From Methylobacillus gramineus (GTDB lineage Bacteria; Pseudomonadota; Gammaproteobacteria; Burkholderiales; Methylophilaceae): a stretch of 64,000 nt of DNA. The first letter of the stretch is position 1; the number at the start of each line of letters is the position of its first letter. The stretch lies in NCBI RefSeq assembly GCF_020532675.1, contig NZ_JAJAVE010000001.1, forward strand, positions 558,001-622,000, given 5' to 3'. Shown in pieces: positions 52,593 to 63,072 of this stretch. The notes under the pieces were generated by a model that was given only the letters and a program-made list of their open reading frames with translations, was not told where the DNA came from and searched no databases. The translations under genes and the position numbers were made by a program.

Positions 52593-54296
52593 ATGAAAAA
52601 CAACAATAACAATAAGTTTGAGCGTGGTCTGTCCTGGATGTTGGCAGTCAGCACCTTGTTAAGCAATACCGCTAGCCTGGCGGTAGAGAATCCGGTTGAC
52701 ACACTACCCAAGGCAGAAATGCCTAAGATCAGGCCGCAAACGGAAGTCAATGTAGAGACGCAAATCACGGTTTCACCGGAAGTCCAGAAAGTGCTGGATA
52801 CTGAGGTACAACCCCAGAGTTTCGGCATCTATGGAGTGAAGGCGTTACCGTTTGAGGAGGTAAGTGCCTTTTTTTCACCTTATGCCAACAAGAAGGTCAC
52901 CATTGCCCAAATCATAGAGTTATCCAGAAAGGTGACTGAGTTCTACCAACAGCGGGGTTTGCCATTATCGTTTTGTTATATTCCTGCGCAGAATTTCAAT
53001 GAAAACATCATTAAGGTCGTGGTGATAGAGGGGCATGTCAATTCGGTGAAAGTCGAGGGCAACCCTGGCGCTGCCGAGGAAAAAATTCGCGAGATAGTGG
53101 CACCGTTGCTCACCGAAAAACCCCTTACGCGCGACGCCATGGAGCGCTATACCACTATGCTGGGGTTGTTGCCCGGGTTGAGAGTCCAGGCTTCCTTGCC
53201 TTTGCCGCAGCAAATGGATGGAGGGAGTGAGTTACTGCTCAAGGTAGATCGCAAGGCGTTTGATGCCATCGGCCGACTGGAAACCGTACAGCCATTTACC
53301 CGGGGTATTTTTACTGTGAAGGGAAGTGGCAATACGCGTCTGGCGGAAGAGATTACAGTTTCTACCTTATTGTCAGAGGAAAACGAGAAATACTATGCCG
53401 CTACTTATGCCCAGCCTGTCGGCAAAGAAGGAATGATATTGCGGGTAGAGGCATCCAGTTATGATGGACGCCCCACGGCTGAACTTGCCGATGGCTTGCA
53501 GCGGGAAGTCACCTCACTTAGGCTCAGTACCTCCTTGTCTTACCCTTTTATGCTAAAACGCGATAAAAGCCTGATAGGCACGGTCGCGCTTACAGCCAAT
53601 AAATTTGAAGACCAGATTACCAGCAAGGCTACTGGTAATTCAGCCACGGTGACCTCGGACGTCCGGACGCTGTCGGCTGGCTTGGCCTATAGTGACAGCT
53701 CCGCCACCCAGGCCAGGCGCCTGCAGTTAACCTTAAGTAAAGGCCTGGATTCGCTAGGAGCCTCAAGAGAAATTACGCGTAATTTTAGCGATGAAGACTT
53801 ACGCAATCCGATAGACCTTAAATTCACTAAATATGTGTTTAATTATATTCAGCGTAATTACTTCCCGGATCGCTGGGGTACCAGCTTATCGGCAACGGCT
53901 CAATACTCACCTGATGCACTGCCCATCACTGAGAAAGTATTATTTGGCGGCTATCAACACGGGCGAGCCTATCGTCCAGGCCAGTTGGTCGGAGATTCAG
54001 GTTGGGGCATTACCCTGGAGCTCAATCGTCTGTATCCATTTAGTTATAAGCTTCCGTTCTACCAGGTGGCGGGATTGCAGCCTTATGCCTTGGTGGAAAC
54101 CGCGAGATCCCATGATAATACCGCTACCAACCAGCGTGATCGCCTGAGCTCGGCATCCATAGGAATACGTCTGCTGAGTGACCAGCCGGACCGCACCAGC
54201 CTGGACTTCTCGCTTTCCAAGGCCATTGCAGGAGGCGGGCGTAGTAATGCTTTCAAGGATATTGCGTTTGGTTTTAACTTTGGTTTCCCGTTCTAG
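52593..54296 (+). CDS. ShlB/FhaC/HecB-family (TpsB) outer-membrane transporter
   Basis: A 567-aa two-partner-secretion transporter. A signal peptide (ending near SLA) is followed by two POTRA domains (about 70-150: FGIYGVKALPFEEV ... VVVIEGHV; and 150-225: VKVEGNPGAAEEKI ... LLPGLRVQASL) and a 16-strand-type barrel with the L6-loop motif GRAYRPGQ and a terminal Phe. It would move a partner across the outer membrane. No TpsA with a haemagglutination-type secretion domain is adjacent; the gene before it is the repeat lipoprotein. I start at the ATG at 52593, with GGAG 11 nt upstream. Confidence 0.93.
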   Translation: MKNNNNNKFERGLSWMLAVSTLLSNTASLAVENPVDTLPKAEMPKIRPQTEVNVETQITVSPEVQKVLDTEVQPQSFGIYGVKALPFEEVSAFFSPYANKKVTIAQIIELSRKVTEFYQQRGLPLSFCYIPAQNFNENIIKVVVIEGHVNSVKVEGNPGAAEEKIREIVAPLLTEKPLTRDAMERYTTMLGLLPGLRVQASLPLPQQMDGGSELLLKVDRKAFDAIGRLETVQPFTRGIFTVKGSGNTRLAEEITVSTLLSEENEKYYAATYAQPVGKEGMILRVEASSYDGRPTAELADGLQREVTSLRLSTSLSYPFMLKRDKSLIGTVALTANKFEDQITSKATGNSATVTSDVRTLSAGLAYSDSSATQARRLQLTLSKGLDSLGASREITRNFSDEDLRNPIDLKFTKYVFNYIQRNYFPDRWGTSLSATAQYSPDALPITEKVLFGGYQHGRAYRPGQLVGDSGWGITLELNRLYPFSYKLPFYQVAGLQPYALVETARSHDNTATNQRDRLSSASIGIRLLSDQPDRTSLDFSLSKAIAGGGRSNAFKDIAFGFNFGFPF

Positions 54297-54317
54297 CTAA
54301 TCTCTCCGGCCCTAGAC

Positions 54318-54348
54318 AAAAAAAGAGCACCCGAGGGTGCTCTTTTTT
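54318..54348. terminator. Bidirectional terminator, tpsB-like / gdhA
   Basis: A GAGCACC/GGTGCTC stem with A-run on the left and T-run on the right lies between the convergent TpsB-type transporter and gdhA genes. Confidence 0.9.
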
Positions 54349-54367
54349 ATATATCCAAGGCTCTTAG

Positions 54368-55711
<1,344 letters not shown>

Positions 55712-56062
55712 TTACCATTCTCCATTTGATCTTTGAAAAAATGCTCTTAAACAGTGCATTTTCGCTTATCGGTGGAAAAAGTGCACCAAAATAAATGCAT
55801 AAGTTCCAATTTGGTGCATTCTTTTTGGTTTGGGATAGCTAGAAAATTGAAAAAGGAACAGCAATAACAATCGACCAATAAACATACGTCGACAGTTTGT
55901 TTTTATTTCAAAGGATCAACGACTGTGAATTTAAAAGCGTGATGAACTGAATGGCGCGGAGAGCTGATGAATGAAACTTTAGACCTGCATCAGGATTAAT
56001 GGGACAATGAACACATGAATGTTCAGAAACAGCAGTTTTTGCAGTTAAGTAAGCCAATAACA
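55712..56062. other. Upstream region of gdhA
   Basis: About 350 bp with no gene, A+T-rich. It contains the TGCACCAAA/TTTGGTGCA inverted repeat close to gdhA and, further right, no recognisable element until the tRNA terminator. The gdhA promoter should lie in the left third. Confidence 0.5.
55782..55818. promoter_or_regulatory. Inverted repeat upstream of gdhA (candidate regulator site)
   Basis: TGCACCAAA (55782-55790) and TTTGGTGCA (55810-55818) are perfect 9-bp inverted copies separated by 19 bp, 70-107 bp before the gdhA start. A further GTGCA occurs at 55754. The half-sites resemble the TGCACC/GGTGCA halves of NtrC sites, but the spacing is longer than the usual 5 bp. Confidence 0.4.
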
Positions 56063-56104
56063 AAAAACCGCATCAGCTTAGTGTTAAGCATTAATGCGGT
56101 TTTT
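56063..56104 (-). terminator. Terminator downstream of tRNA-Leu
   Basis: An 11-bp stem (AAAAACCGCAT and its complement) enclosing an inner GCTTA/TAAGC pairing. On the minus strand it lies 12 bp beyond the tRNA 3' end and finishes in a T-run. Confidence 0.8.
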
Positions 56105-56115
56105 GATGAATCATT

Positions 56116-56202
56116 TGGTGCCCAGAAGAGGACTCGAACCTCCACAGTGTTACCACCACTAGGACCTGAACCTAGCGCGTCTACCAATTCCGCCATCTGG
56201 GC
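56116..56202 (-). tRNA. tRNA-Leu (anticodon CAG)
   Basis: An 87-nt leucine tRNA on the minus strand, starting GCCCAGATGGCGGAATTGG and ending in an encoded CCA. The anticodon stem CTAGG/CCTAG encloses the loop TTCAGGT, giving anticodon CAG. A long variable arm (type II) and the GGTTCGAGTCC T-arm are present. It is divergent from rnr, 43 bp away, and followed by a hairpin terminator. Confidence 0.97.
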
Positions 56203-56245
56203 ATCGAATAACGATGAGCCGCGCATTTTATAGGAAAGTTATACT

Positions 56246-58852
56246 TTGTCAACGAAAAAAAAACAGATTAAAAAAACCAGTGTGAAAAAAGACGCTCTAG
56301 TGAAGAAGCCAAGAGGGGCAAGGGCAGCAGACCCTTTTGCAAATCGCGAAGCAGAGAATTATGCCAACCCCTTGCCTAGTCGTGAGCTGATTCTTTCAGT
56401 GATGGCGGAGCAGGGTGTTCCGGTCAATGTTGACCAGCTTTATAAGCTTGTAGGTATCAAGAAATCCGAGCAGGAAATTTTCTCGCGCCGTTTGTCCGCC
56501 ATGGAGCGCGATGGGCAGATTATCCAGAATCGTAAAGGTGCGTTGTGCATCGCTGAAAAAATAAACTTGCTTGCCGGTAAGGTGCAAGGCCATCCAGATG
56601 GTTTTGGCTTTTTTATTCCAGATGGTGATGGGGATGATTTGTTTCTTTCTCCTCGCGAAATGTCGCAGGTCATGCACGGGGATCGTGTCATGGTGCGGCC
56701 CGCAGGTCAGGATAGGCGTGGTCGGCCTGAAGGCAAGATTGTTGAGGTCCTGGAACGGTCGACCAAAACCCTGGTTGGGCGTGTGATCAGTAGCCATGGG
56801 GTCACGATTGTGGCTGCAGAGGATAAGCGTGTGAATCAGGATATTCTGATTCCTTATCACCTGGACATGGGGGCAAAGGATGGCCAGGTAGTCACCGTAG
56901 AGCTGACGGAGCAGCCATCTCCCCATGCCAAGCCTGTGGGCAAGGTGATTGAGATTCTTGGCAATTACGCTGACTCGGGGATGGAAATTGAGATTGCACT
57001 GCGCAAGCATCAATTACCCTATGAGTTTTCTGCCGCCGCTGTCAAACAGGCGAAGAAATATCCCAAGCTGGTGCAGGAGGAAGACTGGAAAGGGCGTATC
57101 GACTTACGTGAATTGCCGCTGGTGACCATTGATGGTGAAACGGCACGTGACTTTGATGATGCGGTGTTCTGTGAGCCGCAGGGCAAAGGCTGGCGTCTGG
57201 TGGTGGCGATTGCGGATGTGAGTTTTTATGTGCAACCCGGCGACGCTTTGGATAAGGACGCTTATGACAGGGGAAATTCTGTCTATTTTCCGCGTCGCGT
57301 TATCCCTATGTTGCCAGAAGCGTTATCTAATGGACTCTGTTCCCTGAATCCTGATGTTGAGCGATTGTGCATGATTTGCGATATGCAGATTAGCAATACA
57401 GGCCAGGTCAAGCAATATAAGTTTTATCCTTCAGTCATGCGCTCCAAGGCGCGAATGACGTATACCAAAGTCTTCGACATGATCGCGAATCCCTCAGGCG
57501 AAAATGCCAGGGAATATGCCTGGTTGGTGCCGCATGTTCAGCATCTGTATTCGCTTTACAAAATCATGCTGACCGCACGTGAGCAGCGTGGAGCGATTGA
57601 GTTTGAGAGTAGTGAAACGCTGATGGTGTTTAACGAAAATGGCAAGATAGATCGGATTGAGGCGACTTCACGTAATGAAGCACATCGTTTGATTGAAGAA
57701 TGCATGCTGGCAGCCAATGTCTGTGCTTCTGATTTCCTTAAAACCAATGAACATCCTGCCTTGTATCGTATCCACGATGGCCCTACCCCAGAAAAGCTAG
57801 AAGCCTTGCGTACCTTTATGGGTGAGTTTGGTTTTGGCGTGAGTGGTGGCGATACGCCGCATGCCAAGGATTACGGCAAGCTGCTTGCCCTTATCAAGGG
57901 ACGTCCGGATGAACATTTGCTGCAGACCGTGTTGTTACGATCTATGCAGCAGGCAGTCTATAGCCCGGATAATATCGGCCATTTTGGCCTCGCTTACGAG
58001 TCCTACACTCACTTTACCTCGCCTATCCGTCGTTATCCTGACCTCTTAATCCATCGTGCCATCAAGGCCGTACTGACTGGTGATCGCTATAAGGCTGGGG
58101 ACTGGCTGGAGCTGGGTAAACATTGTTCCATGACTGAACGCCGCGCAGATGATGCGACACGGGATGTGGAAGCCTGGTTGAAGTGTTATTACATGCAGGA
58201 CAAGATAGGTGAAGTATTTGATGGTACCGTCGCGGGCGTCACCAGTTTTGGGTTGTTTATCGCGCTGGATAATGTCTACGTTGAAGGCCTGTTACATGTG
58301 ACCGAGCTGGGTAATGATTATTTCAACTATGACAAGGCGCGGCATGAAATGCTGGGTGAGCGAACCGGAGTACGCTATCGTTTAGGTGATAGACTGCGCG
58401 TCAAAGTGAGCCGTGTGGATCTGGAGACCAGTAAAATAGACTTTATGCTGGTGCCCAAAGATAAAGAGGATGGCTCGGTAGAGTCCTCTGAACCAGCACT
58501 GACGTCGAGCAGGCCCGCAAGGGGCGGGAGCCGCGCAGCCAATGCGAAAGCTAGCCCAGCCAAAGCAACTGGCAGCAAAAGAGCGCTTGCTCAACCTGTC
58601 GCTGCTAAGCATGTTGTTGCTGAAGCGCCTGCAGTGGCTAAGCGGTCAGTGATCAAAAAGCCAACCGCAGAGAAAGCTGCCCCTGAAAAGTTAGCGGGCG
58701 ATCAGCTTGCTGCTGAAACCACGTCAGCGATCAAGCCTAGGGCAAGAAGATCCGCAGCCCGGGCGCCAGGGAAAAAGCCAGCAAGTCGTCCTGCCAGATC
58801 TAGCGGCAAGACCAATACCAAAGTAACCACAAGAGTAAAAAAGGCTAGTTGA
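56246..58852 (+). CDS. rnr: Ribonuclease R
   Basis: An 868-aa 3'-5' exoribonuclease able to degrade structured RNA. Order: Lys-rich start, RNase R winged helix (about 45-110), cold-shock domains (about 115-260), RNB catalytic domain (about 280-605, with DFDDAVF and its metal-binding Asp residues), S1 domain (about 655-740) and a long Lys/Ala/Pro tail (745-868) for ribosome or RNA contacts. The start is TTG at 56246, supported by AGGAAAG 7 nt upstream. A run of nine A lies in codons 4-6. It is followed after 4 bp by rlmB, the common rnr-rlmB operon. Confidence 0.96.
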   Translation: MSTKKKQIKKTSVKKDALVKKPRGARAADPFANREAENYANPLPSRELILSVMAEQGVPVNVDQLYKLVGIKKSEQEIFSRRLSAMERDGQIIQNRKGALCIAEKINLLAGKVQGHPDGFGFFIPDGDGDDLFLSPREMSQVMHGDRVMVRPAGQDRRGRPEGKIVEVLERSTKTLVGRVISSHGVTIVAAEDKRVNQDILIPYHLDMGAKDGQVVTVELTEQPSPHAKPVGKVIEILGNYADSGMEIEIALRKHQLPYEFSAAAVKQAKKYPKLVQEEDWKGRIDLRELPLVTIDGETARDFDDAVFCEPQGKGWRLVVAIADVSFYVQPGDALDKDAYDRGNSVYFPRRVIPMLPEALSNGLCSLNPDVERLCMICDMQISNTGQVKQYKFYPSVMRSKARMTYTKVFDMIANPSGENAREYAWLVPHVQHLYSLYKIMLTAREQRGAIEFESSETLMVFNENGKIDRIEATSRNEAHRLIEECMLAANVCASDFLKTNEHPALYRIHDGPTPEKLEALRTFMGEFGFGVSGGDTPHAKDYGKLLALIKGRPDEHLLQTVLLRSMQQAVYSPDNIGHFGLAYESYTHFTSPIRRYPDLLIHRAIKAVLTGDRYKAGDWLELGKHCSMTERRADDATRDVEAWLKCYYMQDKIGEVFDGTVAGVTSFGLFIALDNVYVEGLLHVTELGNDYFNYDKARHEMLGERTGVRYRLGDRLRVKVSRVDLETSKIDFMLVPKDKEDGSVESSEPALTSSRPARGGSRAANAKASPAKATGSKRALAQPVAAKHVVAEAPAVAKRSVIKKPTAEKAAPEKLAGDQLAAETTSAIKPRARRSAARAPGKKPASRPARSSGKTNTKVTTRVKKAS

Positions 58853-58856
58853 TTGA

Positions 58857-59612
58857 ATGAGTGAATCCCGTATTTTATTTGGCTTTCATGCCGTATTAAG
58901 CCGTTTGCGCCAGCATGGCACCAGCATCCAGGAAATATTGATAGACCGCGATCGTGTCGATGCGCGCATGAAAGATCTGCTCAATATGGCAGACAGTGCT
59001 GGCGTGCGTACCATGCAAGTCGAACGTGCCCGTCTTGATGGCATGGCTGGCATCAATGGCCGTCATCAGGGAGTGATTGCCCGTGTGGTGGATACACCCA
59101 TTCCTTACAAGGATATCCATGACATCCTGGAGTCGGACCTCAAGGAGCCGCCTTTTTTCCTGGTGCTCGATGGGGTTGAAGATCCCCATAATCTTGGTGC
59201 CTGCCTGCGGGTGGCGGATGCGATGGGCGTACATGCCGTAATAGCGCCCAAAGATAGGGCTGCTGGCCTCAATGCCACCGTACGTAAGGTGGCGTGCGGT
59301 GCGGCTGAAACTGTGCCGTTTATTGCAGTGACCAACCTAGCGCGTACCTTGCGCGAGTTGCAAGAGGCTGGTGTGTTTGTCGTGGGAACTGCTGCAGAGG
59401 CGCCATCGGACTTGTTGCACACTGATTTGTCTGGGCCTTTGGCGCTGGTGCTGGGCGCTGAAGGGTCGGGCTTGCGCCGTCTGACTGAGGAAACCTGTGA
59501 CGCATTAATCAATATTCCCATGTTTGGCTCAGTAGAAAGCCTGAATGTCTCGGTGGCAAGCGGTATTTGCCTGTATGAAGCCAGAAGGCAGCGCAGCTTG
59601 CTGCCGGGCTGA
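58857..59612 (+). CDS. rlmB: 23S rRNA (guanosine-2'-O-)-methyltransferase RlmB
   Basis: A 251-aa SpoU/TrmH-family 2'-O-methyltransferase that modifies G2251 of 23S rRNA in E. coli. The N-terminal RNA-binding domain begins [16 protein letters not shown]; the knotted SPOUT domain shows [34 protein letters not shown] and [26 protein letters not shown]. It starts 4 bp after rnr and ends 25 bp ahead of a strong terminator, closing that operon. Confidence 0.97.
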   Translation: MSESRILFGFHAVLSRLRQHGTSIQEILIDRDRVDARMKDLLNMADSAGVRTMQVERARLDGMAGINGRHQGVIARVVDTPIPYKDIHDILESDLKEPPFFLVLDGVEDPHNLGACLRVADAMGVHAVIAPKDRAAGLNATVRKVACGAAETVPFIAVTNLARTLRELQEAGVFVVGTAAEAPSDLLHTDLSGPLALVLGAEGSGLRRLTEETCDALINIPMFGSVESLNVSVASGICLYEARRQRSLLPG

Positions 59613-59637
59613 GTGCCCGGGTTTAATATGCCCATAG

Positions 59638-59666
59638 AACAAACCCTCGCCTGGCGAGGGTTTGTT
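59638..59666 (+). terminator. Rho-independent terminator after rlmB
   Basis: A 13-bp perfect stem (AACAAACCCTCGC and its complement) with a CTG loop, followed by TTAG. It separates the rnr-rlmB operon from ndk. Confidence 0.9.
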
Positions 59667-59876
59667 TTAGGCTGCCAGAGCTAGTGACTTGGTGGTTTTA
59701 TGCTTTGATCATGGGGCTGTCATCATCATGGCTTAATTTTGCATACGCGGTTTGCGCGTCGTAACAGATGGTAGTGATTGGTCTTAAATTGCGAGTCAGC
59801 TTTATTTTAAGCCGCTAAAATGGTATTTTATCGGTCTTTCCGTAGTAATTTTATCTATTCATTCTTTGGAGTAATC

Positions 59877-60302
59877 ATGGCTGTTGAACGTACCCTTTCC
59901 ATTATCAAACCAGATGCAGTTGCTAAGAACGTGATCGGCAAGATCTACACTCGTTTTGAAGATGCAGGCCTCAAGATTATCGCTTCCAAGCAAGTACAAC
60001 TGTCTCAGGCTGATGCTGAGGACTTTTATGCTGTGCACAAAGAGCGTCCTTTCTTTGCTGACCTGGTCAAGTTCATGATTTCTGGCCCAGTGGTTGTGCA
60101 AGTGCTTGAAGGCGAAAATGCAGTGCTGACGCATCGTGACCTGATGGGCGCTACTGACCCTAAAAAGGCTGATGCTGGCACGATCCGTGCTGACTTTGCT
60201 GACAGCATTGATGCTAATGCAGTACATGGCAGTGATTCTGCTGAAAATGCTGCGATTGAGATTGCCTACTTCTTTGCGCAGTCCAATGTTTACAGCCGCT
60301 AA
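59877..60302 (+). CDS. ndk: Nucleoside diphosphate kinase
   Basis: A 141-aa NDP kinase equalising nucleoside di- and triphosphate pools. It starts [14 protein letters not shown] and contains the active-site His in [12 protein letters not shown], with [11 protein letters not shown] and [17 protein letters not shown]. The ATG at 59877 has GGAG 5 nt upstream and gives the standard length; the upstream in-frame extension to 59820 is not part of the family. It lies 12 bp ahead of rlmN, starting the ndk-rlmN-pilW-rodZ-ispG run common in Betaproteobacteria. Confidence 0.98.
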   Translation: MAVERTLSIIKPDAVAKNVIGKIYTRFEDAGLKIIASKQVQLSQADAEDFYAVHKERPFFADLVKFMISGPVVVQVLEGENAVLTHRDLMGATDPKKADAGTIRADFADSIDANAVHGSDSAENAAIEIAYFFAQSNVYSR

Positions 60303-60314
60303 GGTTTAAAACGC

Positions 60315-61403
60315 ATGACGGTCAATCTACTCAATCTCAATCAGGCAGCACTCGCTGAATACTTTCAAGGTATTGGCGAGAAGCCTTTTCGTGCCAAGCA
60401 GTTGATGCGATGGATGCATCACTTTGGCGTCAATGAGTTTGAGCAGATGACCGACATTGCAAAGGCGTTGCGTGAAAAGCTCGCCAAGGAAGCAGTGATT
60501 GTGCCTCCATCAGTCCATCTGGAGCAAATTTCAGAAGATGGAACGCGCAAGTGGTTGATTGATGTAGGCGCAGGCAATGGCGTGGAAAGCGTATTCATTC
60601 CTGAGAATGAGCGCGGTACGCTGTGTGTATCTTCGCAGGTAGGGTGTGCTCTCGATTGCACATTCTGCTCGACGGGTCGTCAGGGTTTTAACCGTAACCT
60701 CAGTGTGTCCGAAATTATTGGGCAGTTGTGGGTGGCAAATAAGGCACTGGGCCGTGATCCCAAGGGGGAGCGTATTATCAGCAATGTGGTCATGATGGGC
60801 ATGGGAGAGCCACTGGCCAATTTTGACAATGTAGTCGCTGCCATGAACATTATGCTGGATGATTCAGCCTATGGCTTGAGCCGCAGGCGGGTCACCTTGT
60901 CTACTTCAGGCATGGTGCCAGCGATGGATAGGCTGCGTGATGAGTGCCCGGTGGCACTTGCCGTGTCGCTTCATGCGCCCAATGATCAATTGCGCGATGA
61001 AATTGTACCGATCAACCGTAAGTATCCATTAGCTCAGTTGATGGCTGCCTGCCAGCGTTATCTGGAAAAGGCACCCCGTGATTTTGTTACCTTCGAGTAT
61101 GTAATGCTGGACGGTGTAAACGATACGCTGGAGCACGCCAGGCAGCTGCTGGATGTGGTGCGCGATGTGCCTTGCAAGTTCAACCTCATTCCTTTCAATC
61201 CCTTCCCCAACAGTGGATACGATACTTCCAAGCCGGACAATATTCGTCGTTTCCGCGATATCCTGATGCAGGCTGGCTATATCGTTACCACGCGCAAAAC
61301 ACGTGGTGAAGATATCGATGCTGCTTGTGGTCAGTTGGCTGGCAAGGTGCTTGACAAGACCAAGCGCTCACTGCGCCGTATCAAAGTAGAGGCGATTGCG
61401 TGA
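60315..61403 (+). CDS. rlmN: Dual-specificity 23S rRNA/tRNA adenine-C2 methyltransferase
   Basis: A 362-aa radical SAM enzyme that methylates A2503 of 23S rRNA and A37 of some tRNAs. The iron-sulphur motif is [11 protein letters not shown] (CxxxCxxC); [11 protein letters not shown] and [10 protein letters not shown] follow, and the C-terminal cysteine that forms the methyl-Cys pair sits in [11 protein letters not shown]. It overlaps the pilus gene downstream by 4 bp. All key residues appear intact. Confidence 0.97.
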   Translation: MTVNLLNLNQAALAEYFQGIGEKPFRAKQLMRWMHHFGVNEFEQMTDIAKALREKLAKEAVIVPPSVHLEQISEDGTRKWLIDVGAGNGVESVFIPENERGTLCVSSQVGCALDCTFCSTGRQGFNRNLSVSEIIGQLWVANKALGRDPKGERIISNVVMMGMGEPLANFDNVVAAMNIMLDDSAYGLSRRRVTLSTSGMVPAMDRLRDECPVALAVSLHAPNDQLRDEIVPINRKYPLAQLMAACQRYLEKAPRDFVTFEYVMLDGVNDTLEHARQLLDVVRDVPCKFNLIPFNPFPNSGYDTSKPDNIRRFRDILMQAGYIVTTRKTRGEDIDAACGQLAGKVLDKTKRSLRRIKVEAIA

Positions 61404-62143
61404 AGGTTATCCTGGTGATGCTTGCCGGGTTGGTGATGACTGCATGTGCTGCCAACGAACCCAACCAAAGTACAGAAGCTGCACGCGAACGTGCCCGTGT
61501 ACATACTGAACTGGGTGCCGGGTACTATGCCCAGAACCAGATTGCCGTCGCCCTGGAAGAGTTTCAGGATGCTGCGCGGATTGATCCCACTTATGCTCCC
61601 GCGCAAAATGGCCTGGGACTTGTCTACGGCACATTGCGGGAAGATGTGAAAGCCGATACGGCTTTCAAGAAAGCCCTGCAGCTTGAGCCGAATAGCTCAG
61701 AGACGCGGAATAATTACGGGAGTTTTCTCTGTTCGCGTAATCGTATCGATGAATCCATCATCCAGTTTTCCGAAGCAGTCAAGAATCCTCTCTATGTCAC
61801 CCCGGGAGTGGCGTATATGAATGCCGGGACTTGTCTGCTACGCAAACGTGACACCAAGAATGCAGAGCTCTATTTACAGCATGCATTGCAGATTCAGCCC
61901 CAGTTGTTTCAGGCAGGCTATCAGCTTGCTGTGATTGCGTATGGGCGAGGGCAATACGACATGGCGCGGAATTACCTCCGCGCAGGCCTGGAAAGTAATT
62001 CACCTACTCCGGAAATGCTTTGGCTGGGGATTCAGCTTGAGCGACAATTGGGTAACCGCGATGCGGAAGCAAGTTACGCTTTGCAATTGAGGCGCAAGTA
62101 TCCAAACTCCGAACAAACGAAACTATTATTGTCAGGACAGTAA
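61400..62143 (+). CDS. pilW: Type IV pilus biogenesis lipoprotein, TPR (PilW/PilF)
   Basis: A 247-aa outer-membrane lipoprotein of the PilW/PilF family, which aids assembly of the PilQ secretin. The short signal peptide ends in MTAC (lipobox-like) near residue 15, and TPR units follow ([40 protein letters not shown] and further repeats). It begins with GTG at 61400, overlapping the rlmN stop. Position between rlmN and the rodZ-like gene is the usual betaproteobacterial arrangement and supports the assignment. Confidence 0.93.
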   Translation: MKVILVMLAGLVMTACAANEPNQSTEAARERARVHTELGAGYYAQNQIAVALEEFQDAARIDPTYAPAQNGLGLVYGTLREDVKADTAFKKALQLEPNSSETRNNYGSFLCSRNRIDESIIQFSEAVKNPLYVTPGVAYMNAGTCLLRKRDTKNAELYLQHALQIQPQLFQAGYQLAVIAYGRGQYDMARNYLRAGLESNSPTPEMLWLGIQLERQLGNRDAEASYALQLRRKYPNSEQTKLLLSGQ

Positions 62144-62145
62144 TA

Positions 62146-63069
62146 ATGAGTGAGCAGCATCCTGATCTGCAGCCGGTAGAAACGGTGAGCTACATAACAA
62201 GAATTGGTCCTGAACTGATTGCCGGGCGGGAACGTCTGGGCTTGAGCATGGACGATGTGTCGAATCGACTGCGGTTCAGCCTGCGGCAGATCCAGGCATT
62301 GGAAAGCGATGATTTCGCTGTTATGCCCGAGGCTGTGATCACGCGGGGATTTATTCGTAATTATGCGCGCCTGGTTGGTATTGATGCCACGCCACTGTTG
62401 CATGTGTATAGCCAGTATGTTCCTGTGCAGGATCATCAGGCGATTAGTATCCCTTCTGTCAATATCGTGATTGCCGGGGCCGCCCATAGCACATGGAAGG
62501 CCTATGTCTGGTTTGGTGGGCTCCTGGTGCTGTTGTTGTGTGCCTGGATTATCTATGTCGATTATTTTCCCAAACATAGCAGCAGTGCCGATCACGCTCC
62601 TGTGCTTGCGTCATCAAGTTCTGAGCCATCACCAGAGCAGGCGCTTACCCCAGAGCCTGTTTTGCCTGCTACGTCAGTGGCTCCAGCAACAACGGCACAG
62701 CTGGCTGAAATGCCAGCAGAGGCCAGCCAGGCAGTAGTTCCTGCCGAGAGTATTCCGCCTGCCGCCGTTGAAGTGGCGCCAGCTGCAGCCATTACAAATC
62801 CTGTTCCAGTCGCTGCAACTCCAGCTACAGGAAATGCCAGGTTAAAATTCGTCTTGCATGAAGCTTCCTGGGTGAGTGTTGCAGATGCCAGTGGCAAGCA
62901 GATACTCAATAAAACCCTGGCGGCGAATAGTGAAGAGGTGATCGATGGTCGCCCACCTTTCCGGATTATTGTAGGCAATGCTGGCGGTACCGCGCTGGAA
63001 TATAACAGTAGCCGTATTGATCTGGCTGCTTACACAAAAGTCAATGTAGCGCGCCTGACGCTGGAGTAG
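62146..63069 (+). CDS. rodZ: RodZ-like cell-shape protein (HTH, membrane helix, DUF4115)
   Basis: A 307-aa single-pass protein. Residues about 20-90 form a cytoplasmic Xre-like helix-turn-helix (AGRERLGLSMDDVSNRLRFSLRQIQALESDD), one membrane helix lies at about 119-140, then an Ala/Pro/Ser-rich periplasmic linker (about 150-230) and a C-terminal DUF4115 domain (ASWVSVADASGKQILNKTL, RPPFRIIVGNAG). RodZ links MreB to the wall-synthesis complex. It starts 2 bp after pilW. Confidence 0.93.
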   Translation: MSEQHPDLQPVETVSYITRIGPELIAGRERLGLSMDDVSNRLRFSLRQIQALESDDFAVMPEAVITRGFIRNYARLVGIDATPLLHVYSQYVPVQDHQAISIPSVNIVIAGAAHSTWKAYVWFGGLLVLLLCAWIIYVDYFPKHSSSADHAPVLASSSSEPSPEQALTPEPVLPATSVAPATTAQLAEMPAEASQAVVPAESIPPAAVEVAPAAAITNPVPVAATPATGNARLKFVLHEASWVSVADASGKQILNKTLAANSEEVIDGRPPFRIIVGNAGGTALEYNSSRIDLAAYTKVNVARLTLE

Positions 63070-63072
63070 TCT

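Noticed and set aside
56015-56233. Short open frames on both strands over the tRNA-Leu gene
   Set aside because: Their sequence is the tRNA read as protein (the well-known spurious MAELVDALGS-type peptide); the tRNA explains it fully.
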